Notes: a model not told the origin generated them from the sequence alone. 12,879 nt of DNA from Bacteroidota bacterium (GCA_023457535.1 JAEWLN010000145.1:1-12879); one strand, 5' to 3'. Shown: positions 1 through 7,928, numbered from the stretch's first letter. Program-made: numbers and translations.

Positions 1-2548
1 GCGCGGTAATGAAGGTGCCTTCTTCTGCCGAATTGATCGCGTGCTTGATCGCCTCGACTTCCTTGGTGATGATTTCGTGCGTGACGTTTCTCCCCGATGC
101 TGCGATGCCTTCGAGGATCAGGTCAATAATTTCCTGTTCGGTACGGCCGCGCAAATGTTTTTCCTGACGGATGATGATGTGGTCAAACATACGCCCTGCA
201 ATTTTCGCGCATTCGCGGATGTCCTCGTCGCGGCGGTCGCCTACCCCGGCAATGATCCCTATCTTTTTTGTCGCATCGACACTGGAAAGATAATCCTCAA
301 CAGCGCGGTAGCCCGCCGGATTGTGCGCAAAATCGATGAGTACCTTGAACCTGCGGAATTCAAAAATGTTCATGCGTCCGGGCGTTTGCGCCACGCTTGG
401 GATAAAGGTTTGCAAAGAAAGGCTGATGTCTTCCGTCTTGAATCCGTACAAATACGCCGCAAGTGTGGCCGCGAGGGCGTTGGCGATCATGAATTTGGCT
501 TTGCCGCCCAGGGTCAACGGCACGTGTGTAGCGCGTTCGACGCGGATTTTCCATTCGCCTTTCTTTACCGTAATGTATCCGTTTTCGTACACAGCGACAA
601 TTTTGCCTTCTTTTGAAAGTTTTTTGACAAAATCGCTTTCCTCATCCATGGCAAACCACGCTACGTTGCAGCTGACCTCGTCTGCGATCTTGCGACAGTA
701 TTCATCTTCTGCATTCAAAATGGCCCAACCGTCTTTTTTGACCGATCGCACCACCGTACTTTTGACGCGCGCCAGATCGTCGAGCGTATGGATGTCGCTC
801 AGGCCCAGATGGTCTTCCTGAATATTGGTAATGAGGGCAATGTCGCATCGGCTGAACCCAAGCCCGGCGCGTAAGATTCCGCCGCGCGCGGTTTCGAGCA
901 CCGCAAATTCCACCGTCGGGTCTTTGAGGATGTACTCGGCGCTGACCGGTCCGGTCGTATCGCCTTTTTCCATCATGTGGTTCTGGATGTAGATGCCGTC
1001 CGAGGTCGTAAAACCCACTTTGTAGCCGTTGTTTTTGACAATGTGTGCCAGCAAGCGGGTGGTGGTGGTTTTGCCATTGGTTCCCGTAACGGCGATAATG
1101 GGAATGCGGCTGGGTTTCCCGGGCGGGTACAACATGTCGATCACGGGCGCGGCCACGTTTCGCGGCAAGCCTTCTGACGGTGCCAGGTGCATCCGGAATC
1201 CCGGCGCAGCGTTGACTTCGAGCACCACGCCACCGTTTTCCTTAAGCGGTTGCGTGAGGTTTTCAGCCATGATGTCGATGCCGCACACATCGAGCCCGAT
1301 CACGCGCGAAATGCGTTCGGCCAGGAAGATGTTCTCCGGATGCATCATATCGGTGACATCCACAGACGTGCCGCCAGTAGAAAGATTTGCCGTGGATTTT
1401 AAATAGACGATTTCGCCGGCTTTGGGAACAGTTTCAAGCGTGTAGCCGAGTTTTTCAAGCAGATCCCCGGTATCGCGGTCCACGGTGATCTCGGTCAGCA
1501 CATTTTCGTGCCCGTAACCGCGCCGCGGGTCTTTGTTGGTTTCATCGATCAGATCCTGGATGGTATCCTTTCCATTGCCTACCACGTGTGCCGGAACGCG
1601 TTTGGCCGCCGCGACGAGTTTGTTGTCGATGACCAGCACGCGGAAGTCGAATCCGGTGATGAACTTTTCGACGATCACGCGTCGCGAATATTGTTTGGCG
1701 AATTCCAGTCCGGCACGCGCGTCTTCCATGGTGGTGACGTTAATCGAGGCGCCTTTTCCGTGGTTGCCGTCCAGCGGTTTGATTACGATCGGAAACCCGA
1801 TTTTGGCGATGCAGTTCTCCAGATCTTCCTCATCGACACAAATGCTGCCGCTGGCCACGGGAATCGAATTCAGGTCGAGCATGCGTTTGGTTTCCTCTTT
1901 GTTGCAGGCGATGTCCACGGCGATGCTGCTTGTTTTTTGGGTGATCGTGGCCTGAAAACGCATCTGGTTGACGCCATATCCAAGCTGGACCAATGAGTTA
2001 GTGCCGAGCCGTATCCACGGAATGTCGCGCGCCACGGCCTCTTCGACGATGCTGCCCGTTGACGGACCGAGCCTGACGCGTTCGCGGATTTCGCGCATTT
2101 GCCGGATGTCCGATTCGAGATCGTAATCGGTGCCGGCAATCAGCGCTTCAGCGATGCGCACAGCCGATTCTGCGGCGAACATCCCTACGTTTTCTTCGGT
2201 ATAACTGAACACAACGTTGTACACGCCCGGCGTTTTGGTTTCGCGCGTGCGTCCGAATCCGGTTTCCATGCCGGCAAGGGTTTGGATTTCCAGGGCGATG
2301 TGCTCGATCACGTGGCCCATCCAGGTACCGCGTTCGACGCGCATGAAAAATCCGCCGCGCACGCCTTCAGAGCATCTGTGTTCGACCATCGTAGGGAACA
2401 TCGCTTCGATGCGTTGCCGGAAACCGTCTATTTTATTGGTGGGGTATTGTTCCATTTCCTCGAGGTCGAGGCGCATCTGGATCAGTTTTTTGCGTTGTAC
2501 GCTCCAGATGTTCGGCCCGCGCAGCGCCTGTACTTTTAATATTTTCAT
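1..2548 (-). CDS. cphA: Cyanophycin synthetase, 3' end outside window
   Basis: This enzyme polymerises L-Asp and L-Arg into cyanophycin (multi-L-arginyl-poly-L-aspartate) using ATP in the cytoplasm. I read 849 uninterrupted codons from the ATG at 2548 (MKILKVQALRGPNIWS) to the window edge. The family is usually about 870-900 residues, so only a short C-terminal piece should be missing. Order of parts: N-terminal domain with GPSTGSIVEEA near residues 161-171; ATP-grasp domain with IKPLDGNHGKG at 256-266 and a later EVNAAPG motif; Mur-ligase-like domain with the P-loop GTNGKTTTT starting at G489 (K493); then TNIQEDHLG and FAHNPAGY, as in Mur ligases. Both active domains look intact. It is divergent from cyanophycinase, with a promoter match about 55-80 bp upstream. 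The start is set by conservation from the first residue. Identification is firm. Confidence 0.97.
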   Translation of the reverse strand, partial: MKILKVQALRGPNIWSVQRKKLIQMRLDLEEMEQYPTNKIDGFRQRIEAMFPTMVEHRCSEGVRGGFFMRVERGTWMGHVIEHIALEIQTLAGMETGFGRTRETKTPGVYNVVFSYTEENVGMFAAESAVRIAEALIAGTDYDLESDIRQMREIRERVRLGPSTGSIVEEAVARDIPWIRLGTNSLVQLGYGVNQMRFQATITQKTSSIAVDIACNKEETKRMLDLNSIPVASGSICVDEEDLENCIAKIGFPIVIKPLDGNHGKGASINVTTMEDARAGLEFAKQYSRRVIVEKFITGFDFRVLVIDNKLVAAAKRVPAHVVGNGKDTIQDLIDETNKDPRRGYGHENVLTEITVDRDTGDLLEKLGYTLETVPKAGEIVYLKSTANLSTGGTSVDVTDMMHPENIFLAERISRVIGLDVCGIDIMAENLTQPLKENGGVVLEVNAAPGFRMHLAPSEGLPRNVAAPVIDMLYPPGKPSRIPIIAVTGTNGKTTTTRLLAHIVKNNGYKVGFTTSDGIYIQNHMMEKGDTTGPVSAEYILKDPTVEFAVLETARGGILRAGLGFSRCDIALITNIQEDHLGLSDIHTLDDLARVKSTVVRSVKKDGWAILNAEDEYCRKIADEVSCNVAWFAMDEESDFVKKLSKEGKIVAVYENGYITVKKGEWKIRVERATHVPLTLGGKAKFMIANALAATLAAYLYGFKTEDISLSLQTFIPSVAQTPGRMNIFEFRRFKVLIDFAHNPAGYRAVEDYLSSVDATKKIGIIAGVGDRRDEDIRECAKIAGRMFDHIIIRQEKHLRGRTEQEIIDLILEGIAASGRNVTHEIITKEVEAIKHAINSAEEGTFITA

Positions 2549-2600
2549 ATTTTTAGGTTATTGCCAATGAATTTGTTAAATGCATGTAAGTCTAGGCTGA

Positions 2601-2630
2601 CTAAAATAGATTTTTTCACCGGTTTGTCAA
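2601..2630 (-). promoter_or_regulatory. Predicted promoter of cphA
   Basis: On the minus strand this reads TTG, 19 bases, then TATTTTAG. That matches the Bacteroidota form TTG-N19-TAnnTTTG at every fixed position except the next-to-last base. It implies a leader of roughly 45 nt before the cphA ATG at 2548. Position, spacing and orientation all fit; transcription itself is inferred. Confidence 0.6.
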
Positions 2631-2758
2631 AATTTATTTCCAATGGTAGCGAATTTTGTTTTGTGCGTTGTTTTTTTTTACGGGATTTTTTGCTTTTAAC
2701 TGCAAATGCCCCAATGCGCTCCCGGCTCGCCCTGCGGTCCCAAAAAAGCTAAATTTCC

Positions 2759-2788
2759 TTGTTCAATCTAAAGTTTTGGCTATTTTTA
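2759..2788 (+). promoter_or_regulatory. Predicted promoter of cphB operon
   Basis: TTG at 2759-2761, a 19-base spacer, then TATTTTTA at 2781-2788 (one mismatch to TAnnTTTG). The hexamer ends only 5 bases before the cphB ATG at 2794, so a transcript from here would be leaderless or nearly so. The region is AT-rich and a chance match is possible. Confidence 0.45.
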
Positions 2789-2793
2789 CGGCC

Positions 2794-3714
2794 ATGAATA
2801 TACAAGGAAAACTCATCATCATTGGCGGTGCGGTAGACAAGGGAAGCTTCACCGAAACCGATCTCGATAAAAACGTGGCCAACAACCTCAATTTTTTTGA
2901 GACGGGCATCCTGAAACGAATCCTCAACGAATCCAAACATAAAAACGCATCGCGCATTGAAGTCATTACAACGGCTTCAAAAATTCCGCGCGAAATAGGT
3001 CCTGAATACGTCAAGGCGCTGGACTATCTTGGGGCCACGAATGTAGATGTGCTCCACATTGAGCGCCGGGAGCAGGCGACCGATCCGCAAGTGCTGGCGC
3101 GGCTAAAAATGGCCGACGTCGTCATCTTTACCGGTGGCGATCAGCTCCGGCTTACTTCCATTTTGGGCGGCACGGAATTCCACGACATTTTGCTCGAGAA
3201 GTACCATCATGAAGAGTTCATCTACGCCGGTACATCGGCAGGTGCGGCTGCGGCGTCGAACAGCATGATTTACCAGGGTTCCTCCAGCGAGGCATTGCTC
3301 AAGGGAGAAGTCAAGATCACCAGCGGTCTCGGGCTTATCGACGGAGTGATCATCGATACGCATTTCGTACAGCGCGGCCGCATCGGGCGGTTGTTCCAGG
3401 CCGTGGTGGGCAATCCTAAAGTGCTGGGTATCGGGCTTGGCGAAGACACAGGGCTTTTGATCAAAAACAACACAGAGATGGAAGCCATTGGTTCCGGATT
3501 GGTAATTCTCGTGGACGGACGCGAGATCAAAGACACCAATCTGACCCAGGTGGAACTCGGGCAACCCGTATCAATCAATCATTTGGTTACCCACGTCATG
3601 AGCAAATACGATACGTTTGACCTGAAATCTTATAAAATGACAATCCAGTCTTCGCAATACGCGCAGGAATTGCCGTTTACGCAAGAGGACGTCGATTCAG
3701 AAAAACGCGTATGA
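2794..3714 (+). CDS. cphB: Cyanophycinase (peptidase family S51)
   Basis: This is a cytoplasmic serine exopeptidase that cuts cyanophycin into beta-Asp-Arg dipeptides. The protein has 306 residues from the ATG at 2794 (MNIQGKLIIIGGAVDKG). The open frame continues 46 codons upstream to 2656, but that stretch is low-complexity, covers the promoter and does not look like protein, so I start at the conserved KLIIIGGA region. Visible S51 features are TGGDQ at 113-117, the nucleophile elbow GTSAG with Ser148, and DTHF at 188-191, where His190 is the likely catalytic His, followed by RGRIGR with conserved arginines 194 and 196. Length is slightly above the roughly 270-300 usual for the family. Its stop codon overlaps the start of the next gene (ATGA), so the two are probably translated together. 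Confidence 0.95.
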   Translation: MNIQGKLIIIGGAVDKGSFTETDLDKNVANNLNFFETGILKRILNESKHKNASRIEVITTASKIPREIGPEYVKALDYLGATNVDVLHIERREQATDPQVLARLKMADVVIFTGGDQLRLTSILGGTEFHDILLEKYHHEEFIYAGTSAGAAAASNSMIYQGSSSEALLKGEVKITSGLGLIDGVIIDTHFVQRGRIGRLFQAVVGNPKVLGIGLGEDTGLLIKNNTEMEAIGSGLVILVDGREIKDTNLTQVELGQPVSINHLVTHVMSKYDTFDLKSYKMTIQSSQYAQELPFTQEDVDSEKRV

Positions 3715-4553
3715 AAATAATTATTCACGGCGGCTTTTTTTCAGAATCTTCGCAAAGCCATGAGACCAAAGTTGCCAAACAGCAAGCGCTTGAGCGTATT
3801 GCGCGCGCGTCGTTCGACTACCTGAAAACGCATTCTGCCGTAGACACGGCGGTATTTGCGGTGTCGCAACTTGAGGATGATGCGCTGTTTAATGCCGGTA
3901 TCGGGTCGCAAATCCAAAGCGACGGAAAAATCCGCATGAGCGCTTCGCTGATGGATGGCGCGACGCAACGCATGAGCGGCGTCATCAACATAGAAGAGGT
4001 CAAAAATCCGATACAGGTAGCAAAGGTATTGCAACCGTTTGACGACCGAATCCTGGGTGGGGAAGGAGCGATCCGGTTTGCGCGAACCCACGGATTCGAC
4101 CTCTTTTCGACCGAAATCCCGCAACGCCGCAAGGAATATGAAGCCAAAATAGCCGCAACCGGCACCGGAACGGTAGGGTGTGTGGCGCTTGATGCAAACA
4201 GGAATCTTGCTGCAGCCACGTCAACGGGCGGCAAAGGGTTTGAAATCCCGGGGCGCATTTCAGACTCGGCGACAGTAGCCGGGAATTACGCCAACGCTTT
4301 TTGCGGCGTCAGCCTTACCGGCGTGGGCGAAGATATTGTCAGCGGCGCGGTGGCGGCCAAGATCGCAACGCGTGTAACCGACGGAATGACACTCGAACAA
4401 GCGTTTGCCAAAACGTTCGAAGAACTCACACCGTTCGACGGTTTTGCCGGCGCAATCGCGATCGACAAAGACGGCAATGTGTTCCATCAGGATTCGCATC
4501 CGAGTATGGTATTTGCGCATTTTGACGGCCGGGAAGTAACAGTTTTCGAATAA
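3711..4553 (+). CDS. Isoaspartyl peptidase / plant-type L-asparaginase
   Basis: This is an Ntn-hydrolase of the EcAIII (IaaA) type. It is made as a precursor that cleaves itself before a threonine, which becomes the nucleophile, and it hydrolyses beta-aspartyl dipeptides. The protein has 280 residues. The cleavage site is GTG/TVGCVALD with Thr154 as nucleophile. Further matches to the E. coli enzyme are Thr172 in TSTGG, Arg182 and Asp185 in GRISDS (substrate binding) and Thr203 in LTGVGED. The N-terminal half has the LFNAGIGS and MDG motifs. At 280 residues it is shorter than EcAIII, mainly in the linker before the cleavage site. It overlaps cphB by 4 bases, so the natural reading is that it splits the beta-Asp-Arg released by cyanophycinase into Asp and Arg. 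That substrate is inferred from context. Confidence 0.93.
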   Translation: MKIIIHGGFFSESSQSHETKVAKQQALERIARASFDYLKTHSAVDTAVFAVSQLEDDALFNAGIGSQIQSDGKIRMSASLMDGATQRMSGVINIEEVKNPIQVAKVLQPFDDRILGGEGAIRFARTHGFDLFSTEIPQRRKEYEAKIAATGTGTVGCVALDANRNLAAATSTGGKGFEIPGRISDSATVAGNYANAFCGVSLTGVGEDIVSGAVAAKIATRVTDGMTLEQAFAKTFEELTPFDGFAGAIAIDKDGNVFHQDSHPSMVFAHFDGREVTVFE

Positions 4554-4580
4554 AATATTTTCCTTTTAAACGCTCCGCCC

Positions 4581-4631
4581 GCGTGAGGGATGGGAGCAAG
4601 GTGCCGCGCACCGCGTACAGCCCGACGGCAC
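4581..4631 (+). repeat. Dispersed intergenic repeat, copy A (short)
   Basis: It begins GCGTGAGGGATGGGAGC and ends TACAGCCCGACGGCAC. Both ends recur in copies B and C elsewhere in the window. The centre is a small hairpin, GGTGC-CGC-GCACC. It sits between two convergent stop codons (4553 and 4705), where it may help end transcription. A perfect palindrome, GTGCCGGCAC, lies just beyond it near 4667. No T-tract terminator is visible in this spacer. Confidence 0.6.
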
Positions 4632-4704
4632 TTTACGCTGTCGTTATTTCTTGCGGTTTGCTCCGGTGCCGGCACGCCCGGAACTTACTGCCGGCCATCC
4701 ACAA

Positions 4705-6159
4705 TCAATGCCCCTGCTTGCGTTTGATTACGCCGCCTGACGCTTCCTTGATCGTATTGGCAAACACAAGCGCGTTGGGGTCTACTTCATACACTACATT
4801 TTTGAGTTTGCGCAGTTCGAGCCGCGTGATGACCGTAAAAATGATGTCGGCGTCCGTGCTGACCTCGAATTTGCCGGGCAGGAATCCGCGCTGGCCTTTG
4901 TAGATCGTAATGCCGCGACCCAGTTCGTTGACGATTTGGTATTTGATCGCTTCGCTGTTGCCCGATATGATCGTCACGCCCGTAAAGGCCTGCAATCCCT
5001 CGACTACATAATCGATGCTGCGCGTGGCCGCAAAGTATGTCAGGATCGAGTACAGCGCCGTTTCGATCCCGAATTGGAATGCTGCTACCGCAAAAATGAC
5101 GATGTTGAGCCCGAGGATGATTTCTGTGATCGTGAACGAGGTTTTCTTGAGCGTGTACAGCGCCAGCACCTCAATGCCGTCCAATGCCGCGCCCGCGCGC
5201 ATGACCAGCCCGACGCCTATGCCCATGAACACGCCGCCAAAAATCGAGATCAGCAATTTGTCCGATGTCATTTGGATCACAGGCAGGAACTCCAGGCAAA
5301 TGCCAAGCAGGACCACGCTCAGCAGCGTGCGTATTGCAAATCTTTTTCCTACGGTGACATAGCCGATGGCAATCAGCGGCAGGTTGAACAAAAAGATGAC
5401 GATGTTAAGATTGACGTGATAGATTTCATGCACGAGCAACGAGATGCCGGTGATGCCGCCGTCAAAAAAGTGGTTCGGGACCATGAATCCTTTGAGCGCA
5501 AAGGTAGCGATGATCACACCTGCGATGGTGAGCAGCGCGTCCTGCAACAGTTCTGCCGGGTTGCTTTTGTGTGGGGTTGAAGTAGTGGTCATGTTTTGCA
5601 GATGGATAAGGTTTTGTTGTTTGACGGTTTCGAGCGCGGTTTGCGCCGACGCGGTAAAATAGCGGTGCGTTTTTAAAAAGTTTTTCTGGCGCGCGATCCA
5701 CTCGGCTTCAGAGGTTACGATGCCCAACGCGTGGAATTCGCGGTAAAGCGCATCGGCGTATTTTTGGTAATCGGTCGTGCCCAGGTAGTAAAGGTCTGCG
5801 TCGCACAGCAATTCGCCCAGTTTGTTTTTGGGATTTTGCGGCAGCCGCGTGGCCATGATGGTTTGGCACACGGTTTCAGTTTGCCGGGTGTCATAGCCAA
5901 ATTGGGGCAGCAGTTGCCTTGCGATGTCGGCGCCTGCTTTTTCGTGATCGATGTGGCTTTGCACAAAACCAATGTCGTGCAGCAATGCAGCGGTCTGGAG
6001 CAGCATCAAATCATCCGGCGCGCAGTTTTCCGCAATGCCCAATCTGCGGGCCGCGGCCATTACGTTTTGGGTGTGTTCGACATTGTGGTACGTGATGGCG
6101 GGCGGGAGTTCGCGGGCCAACCGGTCGAGCACGTGGCGCTGGAGCAAATCGAACTGCAT
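4705..6159 (-). CDS. HD-domain phosphohydrolase fused to YitT-family membrane protein
   Basis: The protein has 484 residues. Residues 1-~185 are an HD domain with His25/His29 in YHNVEH, the His61-Asp62 pair in LLHDIG, and CDADLYYLG around Asp120/Asp122; these are metal ligands typical of phosphohydrolases acting on nucleotides or phosphoesters. From Met190 (MTTTSTPHKS) the sequence is a complete YitT-like protein of about 295 residues. It has several hydrophobic membrane segments beginning LLTIAGVIIATF, a glycine-rich segment with GGVFMGIGVG, and a soluble C-terminal DUF2179-type domain (about 400-484). I chose the start at 6159 because it overlaps the upstream cyclase stop as TGATG; a longer open frame to 6231 would run deep into that gene. 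I see no stop, frame change or ribosome site between the two halves. The cellular role is unknown. Domain calls are firm; the biological reality of the fusion is likely but not proven. Confidence 0.85.
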   Translation of the reverse strand: MQFDLLQRHVLDRLARELPPAITYHNVEHTQNVMAAARRLGIAENCAPDDLMLLQTAALLHDIGFVQSHIDHEKAGADIARQLLPQFGYDTRQTETVCQTIMATRLPQNPKNKLGELLCDADLYYLGTTDYQKYADALYREFHALGIVTSEAEWIARQKNFLKTHRYFTASAQTALETVKQQNLIHLQNMTTTSTPHKSNPAELLQDALLTIAGVIIATFALKGFMVPNHFFDGGITGISLLVHEIYHVNLNIVIFLFNLPLIAIGYVTVGKRFAIRTLLSVVLLGICLEFLPVIQMTSDKLLISIFGGVFMGIGVGLVMRAGAALDGIEVLALYTLKKTSFTITEIILGLNIVIFAVAAFQFGIETALYSILTYFAATRSIDYVVEGLQAFTGVTIISGNSEAIKYQIVNELGRGITIYKGQRGFLPGKFEVSTDADIIFTVITRLELRKLKNVVYEVDPNALVFANTIKEASGGVIKRKQGH

Positions 6160-6659
6160 CAATTGAGGACCTGGTATAGAATGGCTTCGGTTTCTTTGTT
6201 CTTGAGTGTGACCGAGCCGATTTTTTCGCACTGGAACGATTGTTTTACTTTTTCATAGGCATCCTGGGTAATTACGATTTGTCCGTGTCCAGCCGAACTC
6301 TGCAGCCGTTGCGCGGTGTTGACCGTATCGCCGATGACGGTATAATCGAGCCGTTTCAATGTGGCCGATCCGATGTTGCCCGATATCATCTCGCCGCTGT
6401 TGATCCCGATCGACACCTTGGGCGCGAAATTGTTTTCCGCGGGCAACGTCTCGATTTTATTTCGGATCGACAAGCTGGCCTCGATCGCGCGGTCCAGATG
6501 GTAATCGCCTTTGAATACGGCCATGATGCAGTCGCCGATGAATTTGTCGACGATGCCCTTTTGCGCGATGATTTCATTGACCATCACGTCGAAATAATTG
6601 TTGAGCAGCTTGACGACCGTATCGGGCGATTCTTTTTCGCTGATGCCGTAAAGCCGCAA
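6159..6659 (-). CDS. Class III adenylate cyclase catalytic domain, 3' part of a frameshifted gene
   Basis: This frame continues the cyclase domain that begins in the upstream open frame (6584-7609). The two overlap, and a -1 shift near 6640-6650 is needed to join them. The frame opens at a TTG, but real homology starts about six residues later at ISEKESPDTVV, so this is unlikely to be an independent gene. Numbered from that TTG, class III motifs are VDKFIGD with substrate-specifying Lys39 and metal Asp43, then LDYTVIGDTVNTAQRL with Asp105 (the Lys/Asp pair suggests ATP rather than GTP), and transition-state Asn114 and Arg118. The first metal-binding Asp (FIDICGFT) lies before the shift. The stop overlaps the next start as TGATG. 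Activity depends on whether the shift is a real mutation, a sequencing error or recoded. Confidence 0.85.
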   Translation of the reverse strand: MRLYGISEKESPDTVVKLLNNYFDVMVNEIIAQKGIVDKFIGDCIMAVFKGDYHLDRAIEASLSIRNKIETLPAENNFAPKVSIGINSGEMISGNIGSATLKRLDYTVIGDTVNTAQRLQSSAGHGQIVITQDAYEKVKQSFQCEKIGSVTLKNKETEAILYQVLN

Positions 6660-7609
6660 ATGTCTATGAACGCCACAGACGCTTCGACGGTCTCGTTATC
6701 GGTCAGCGACGCCTCATACTCGCGCGAGCCCATGAAATTGAGCACGTTTTCATCCACGTACATTTTCAGGATGTTGTTTTCTTTGATGGCTTTGAACGTT
6801 TCCTTGAGCTGCAGCACGTGCCGGATGGTTTTTTCCATCGTGACCTCGAGGTCTTCAAAATTGATCGGCTTGGTCACAAAGTCAAAGGCGCCGCGGTTCA
6901 TGGCCATGCGGATGTTTTCCATATCGCCGTAGGCCGACACCATGACCGTTTTGAGCAGCGGATTGCTTGTTGATAACGCGCTGAGCAACGTCAGTCCGTC
7001 CATTTCCGGCATGTTGATGTCGCTGAGCACCATATCGATGTCAGGGTGTTCCTCGATTTTTTTAATTGCGTCGTTGCCATTGGCCGCAAACACGAATTCG
7101 TATTCGTGCTGCCGGATCTTTTGCCGGAATTTCTGGCGGATCAGCGTTTCGAGGTCGACTTCGTCATCGGCGACTAAAATCTTTGTCATGTCGTAAAATT
7201 TTTTAATTTCTAGAATGAACGGCGGGACGTCGGCGGGACTGTTTTTCCGGTGTTCAATTGGCCGGATTTGACTTAAAGCCGATTCGATGGCGCGCTGCAG
7301 ATCGGTTTTTTTAAACGGTTTGGAAATAAATGCACACGGATGGGTTCGTCCAACACCGATAGCAGGGGCGAGGTCTGGACGGGCGGTAAGATAAATAATC
7401 GGGATGGGGAATTTGTTGTGGATTTGGTGGGCGACTTCGCTGCCGTCGCGATGTCTTTTGAGGTTGACGTCGATCAGGATCAGATCTGGCGGATTGCTCT
7501 GCACATTGCCCAATACTTCCCCGACTCGCGGAAGGATGCCGGTGACATCGTAACCGAGTGGGGAGAGTCGCAGCGAAAGGTTTGCCGCAACGATTCTGAT
7601 TGGATTCAT
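6584..7609 (-). CDS. Tandem-receiver response regulator with start of adenylate cyclase domain (frameshifted)
   Basis: One open frame of 341 codons. Receiver 1 (residues 1-~118) keeps Asp47 (LILIDVNL), Thr75 (YLTA) and Lys97 (SKPF). Its N-terminus reads MNPIRIVAANLSLRL and lacks the usual beta-1 strand plus acidic pair. Receiver 2 starts at Met141 (7189) with MTKILVADDE and has Asp148/Asp149, phosphoacceptor Asp197 (LSDINMPEMDG), Ser225 and Lys247, so it looks functional. A helical linker (about 260-285) leads to a cyclase domain start, FIDICGFT with metal Asp316. The frame then degenerates and ends at 6584, while the cyclase continues in the next frame (6159-6659). Known flavobacterial proteins of this kind begin at the equivalent of Met141, so the gene may be 7189-6159 with a separate upstream receiver that lost its stop. 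The intended product would couple phosphorylation to cAMP synthesis. Confidence 0.8.
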   Translation of the reverse strand: MNPIRIVAANLSLRLSPLGYDVTGILPRVGEVLGNVQSNPPDLILIDVNLKRHRDGSEVAHQIHNKFPIPIIYLTARPDLAPAIGVGRTHPCAFISKPFKKTDLQRAIESALSQIRPIEHRKNSPADVPPFILEIKKFYDMTKILVADDEVDLETLIRQKFRQKIRQHEYEFVFAANGNDAIKKIEEHPDIDMVLSDINMPEMDGLTLLSALSTSNPLLKTVMVSAYGDMENIRMAMNRGAFDFVTKPINFEDLEVTMEKTIRHVLQLKETFKAIKENNILKMYVDENVLNFMGSREYEASLTDNETVEASVAFIDICGFTASAKKNRPIRSSSCSTIIST

Positions 7610-7724
7610 GTGTTTGTTTTGCCGGGTAGGGGATTGGGAGTTACTAAGATAGTGAAAACTATTGATAATGAGTAAAATACGGGTTAAATATAACGGATTT
7701 TACATGTTTTACACACAACGCGAC
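7610..7724. other. Upstream region of the response regulator, no clear promoter
   Basis: AT-rich sequence ahead of the minus-strand start at 7609. A minus-strand TATCTTAG lies near 7648-7655, but no TTG sits 19-20 bases before it. I therefore do not call a promoter here. Confidence 0.3.
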
Positions 7725-7797
7725 GCGTGAGGGATGGAAGCGGAAATCCCGCAGTGAGGAACGAGCGAGGAATTGCAGCGGACAGCCCGACACCGCC
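7725..7797 (+). repeat. Dispersed intergenic repeat, copy B
   Basis: It starts GCGTGAGGGATGGAAGCGG and ends CAGCGGACAGCCCGAC, the same end blocks as copies A and C. The middle (about 35 bp, containing GTGAGGAACGAGCGAGG) differs from the other copies. It lies in a gene-free stretch upstream of the response regulator. The pattern of constant ends with a variable centre is what I see; function is unknown. I believe similar blocks are frequent between genes in flavobacterial genomes, but have not checked this. Confidence 0.65.
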
Positions 7798-7928
7798 TCG
7801 GGAGTCGATTTGAAAAACAACAGTAACCTGCGGTGGCACGCCCAGGAAATGGATGGTGAAAAGGAAAGTTTCGGGTGGAAAAAAGCGTTGATTGGCTGCG
7901 TTTGGTCGGTGGCCAAATGGTTGCTGAT

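Noticed and set aside
2656..2793. 46-codon N-terminal extension of cyanophycinase
   Set aside because: It covers the promoter, is low-complexity, and precedes the conserved KLIIIGGA start of the family.
4300..4903. Several open frames opposite or across the peptidase and YitT genes
   Set aside because: They are shadows of the well-supported genes in other frames and show no family motifs.
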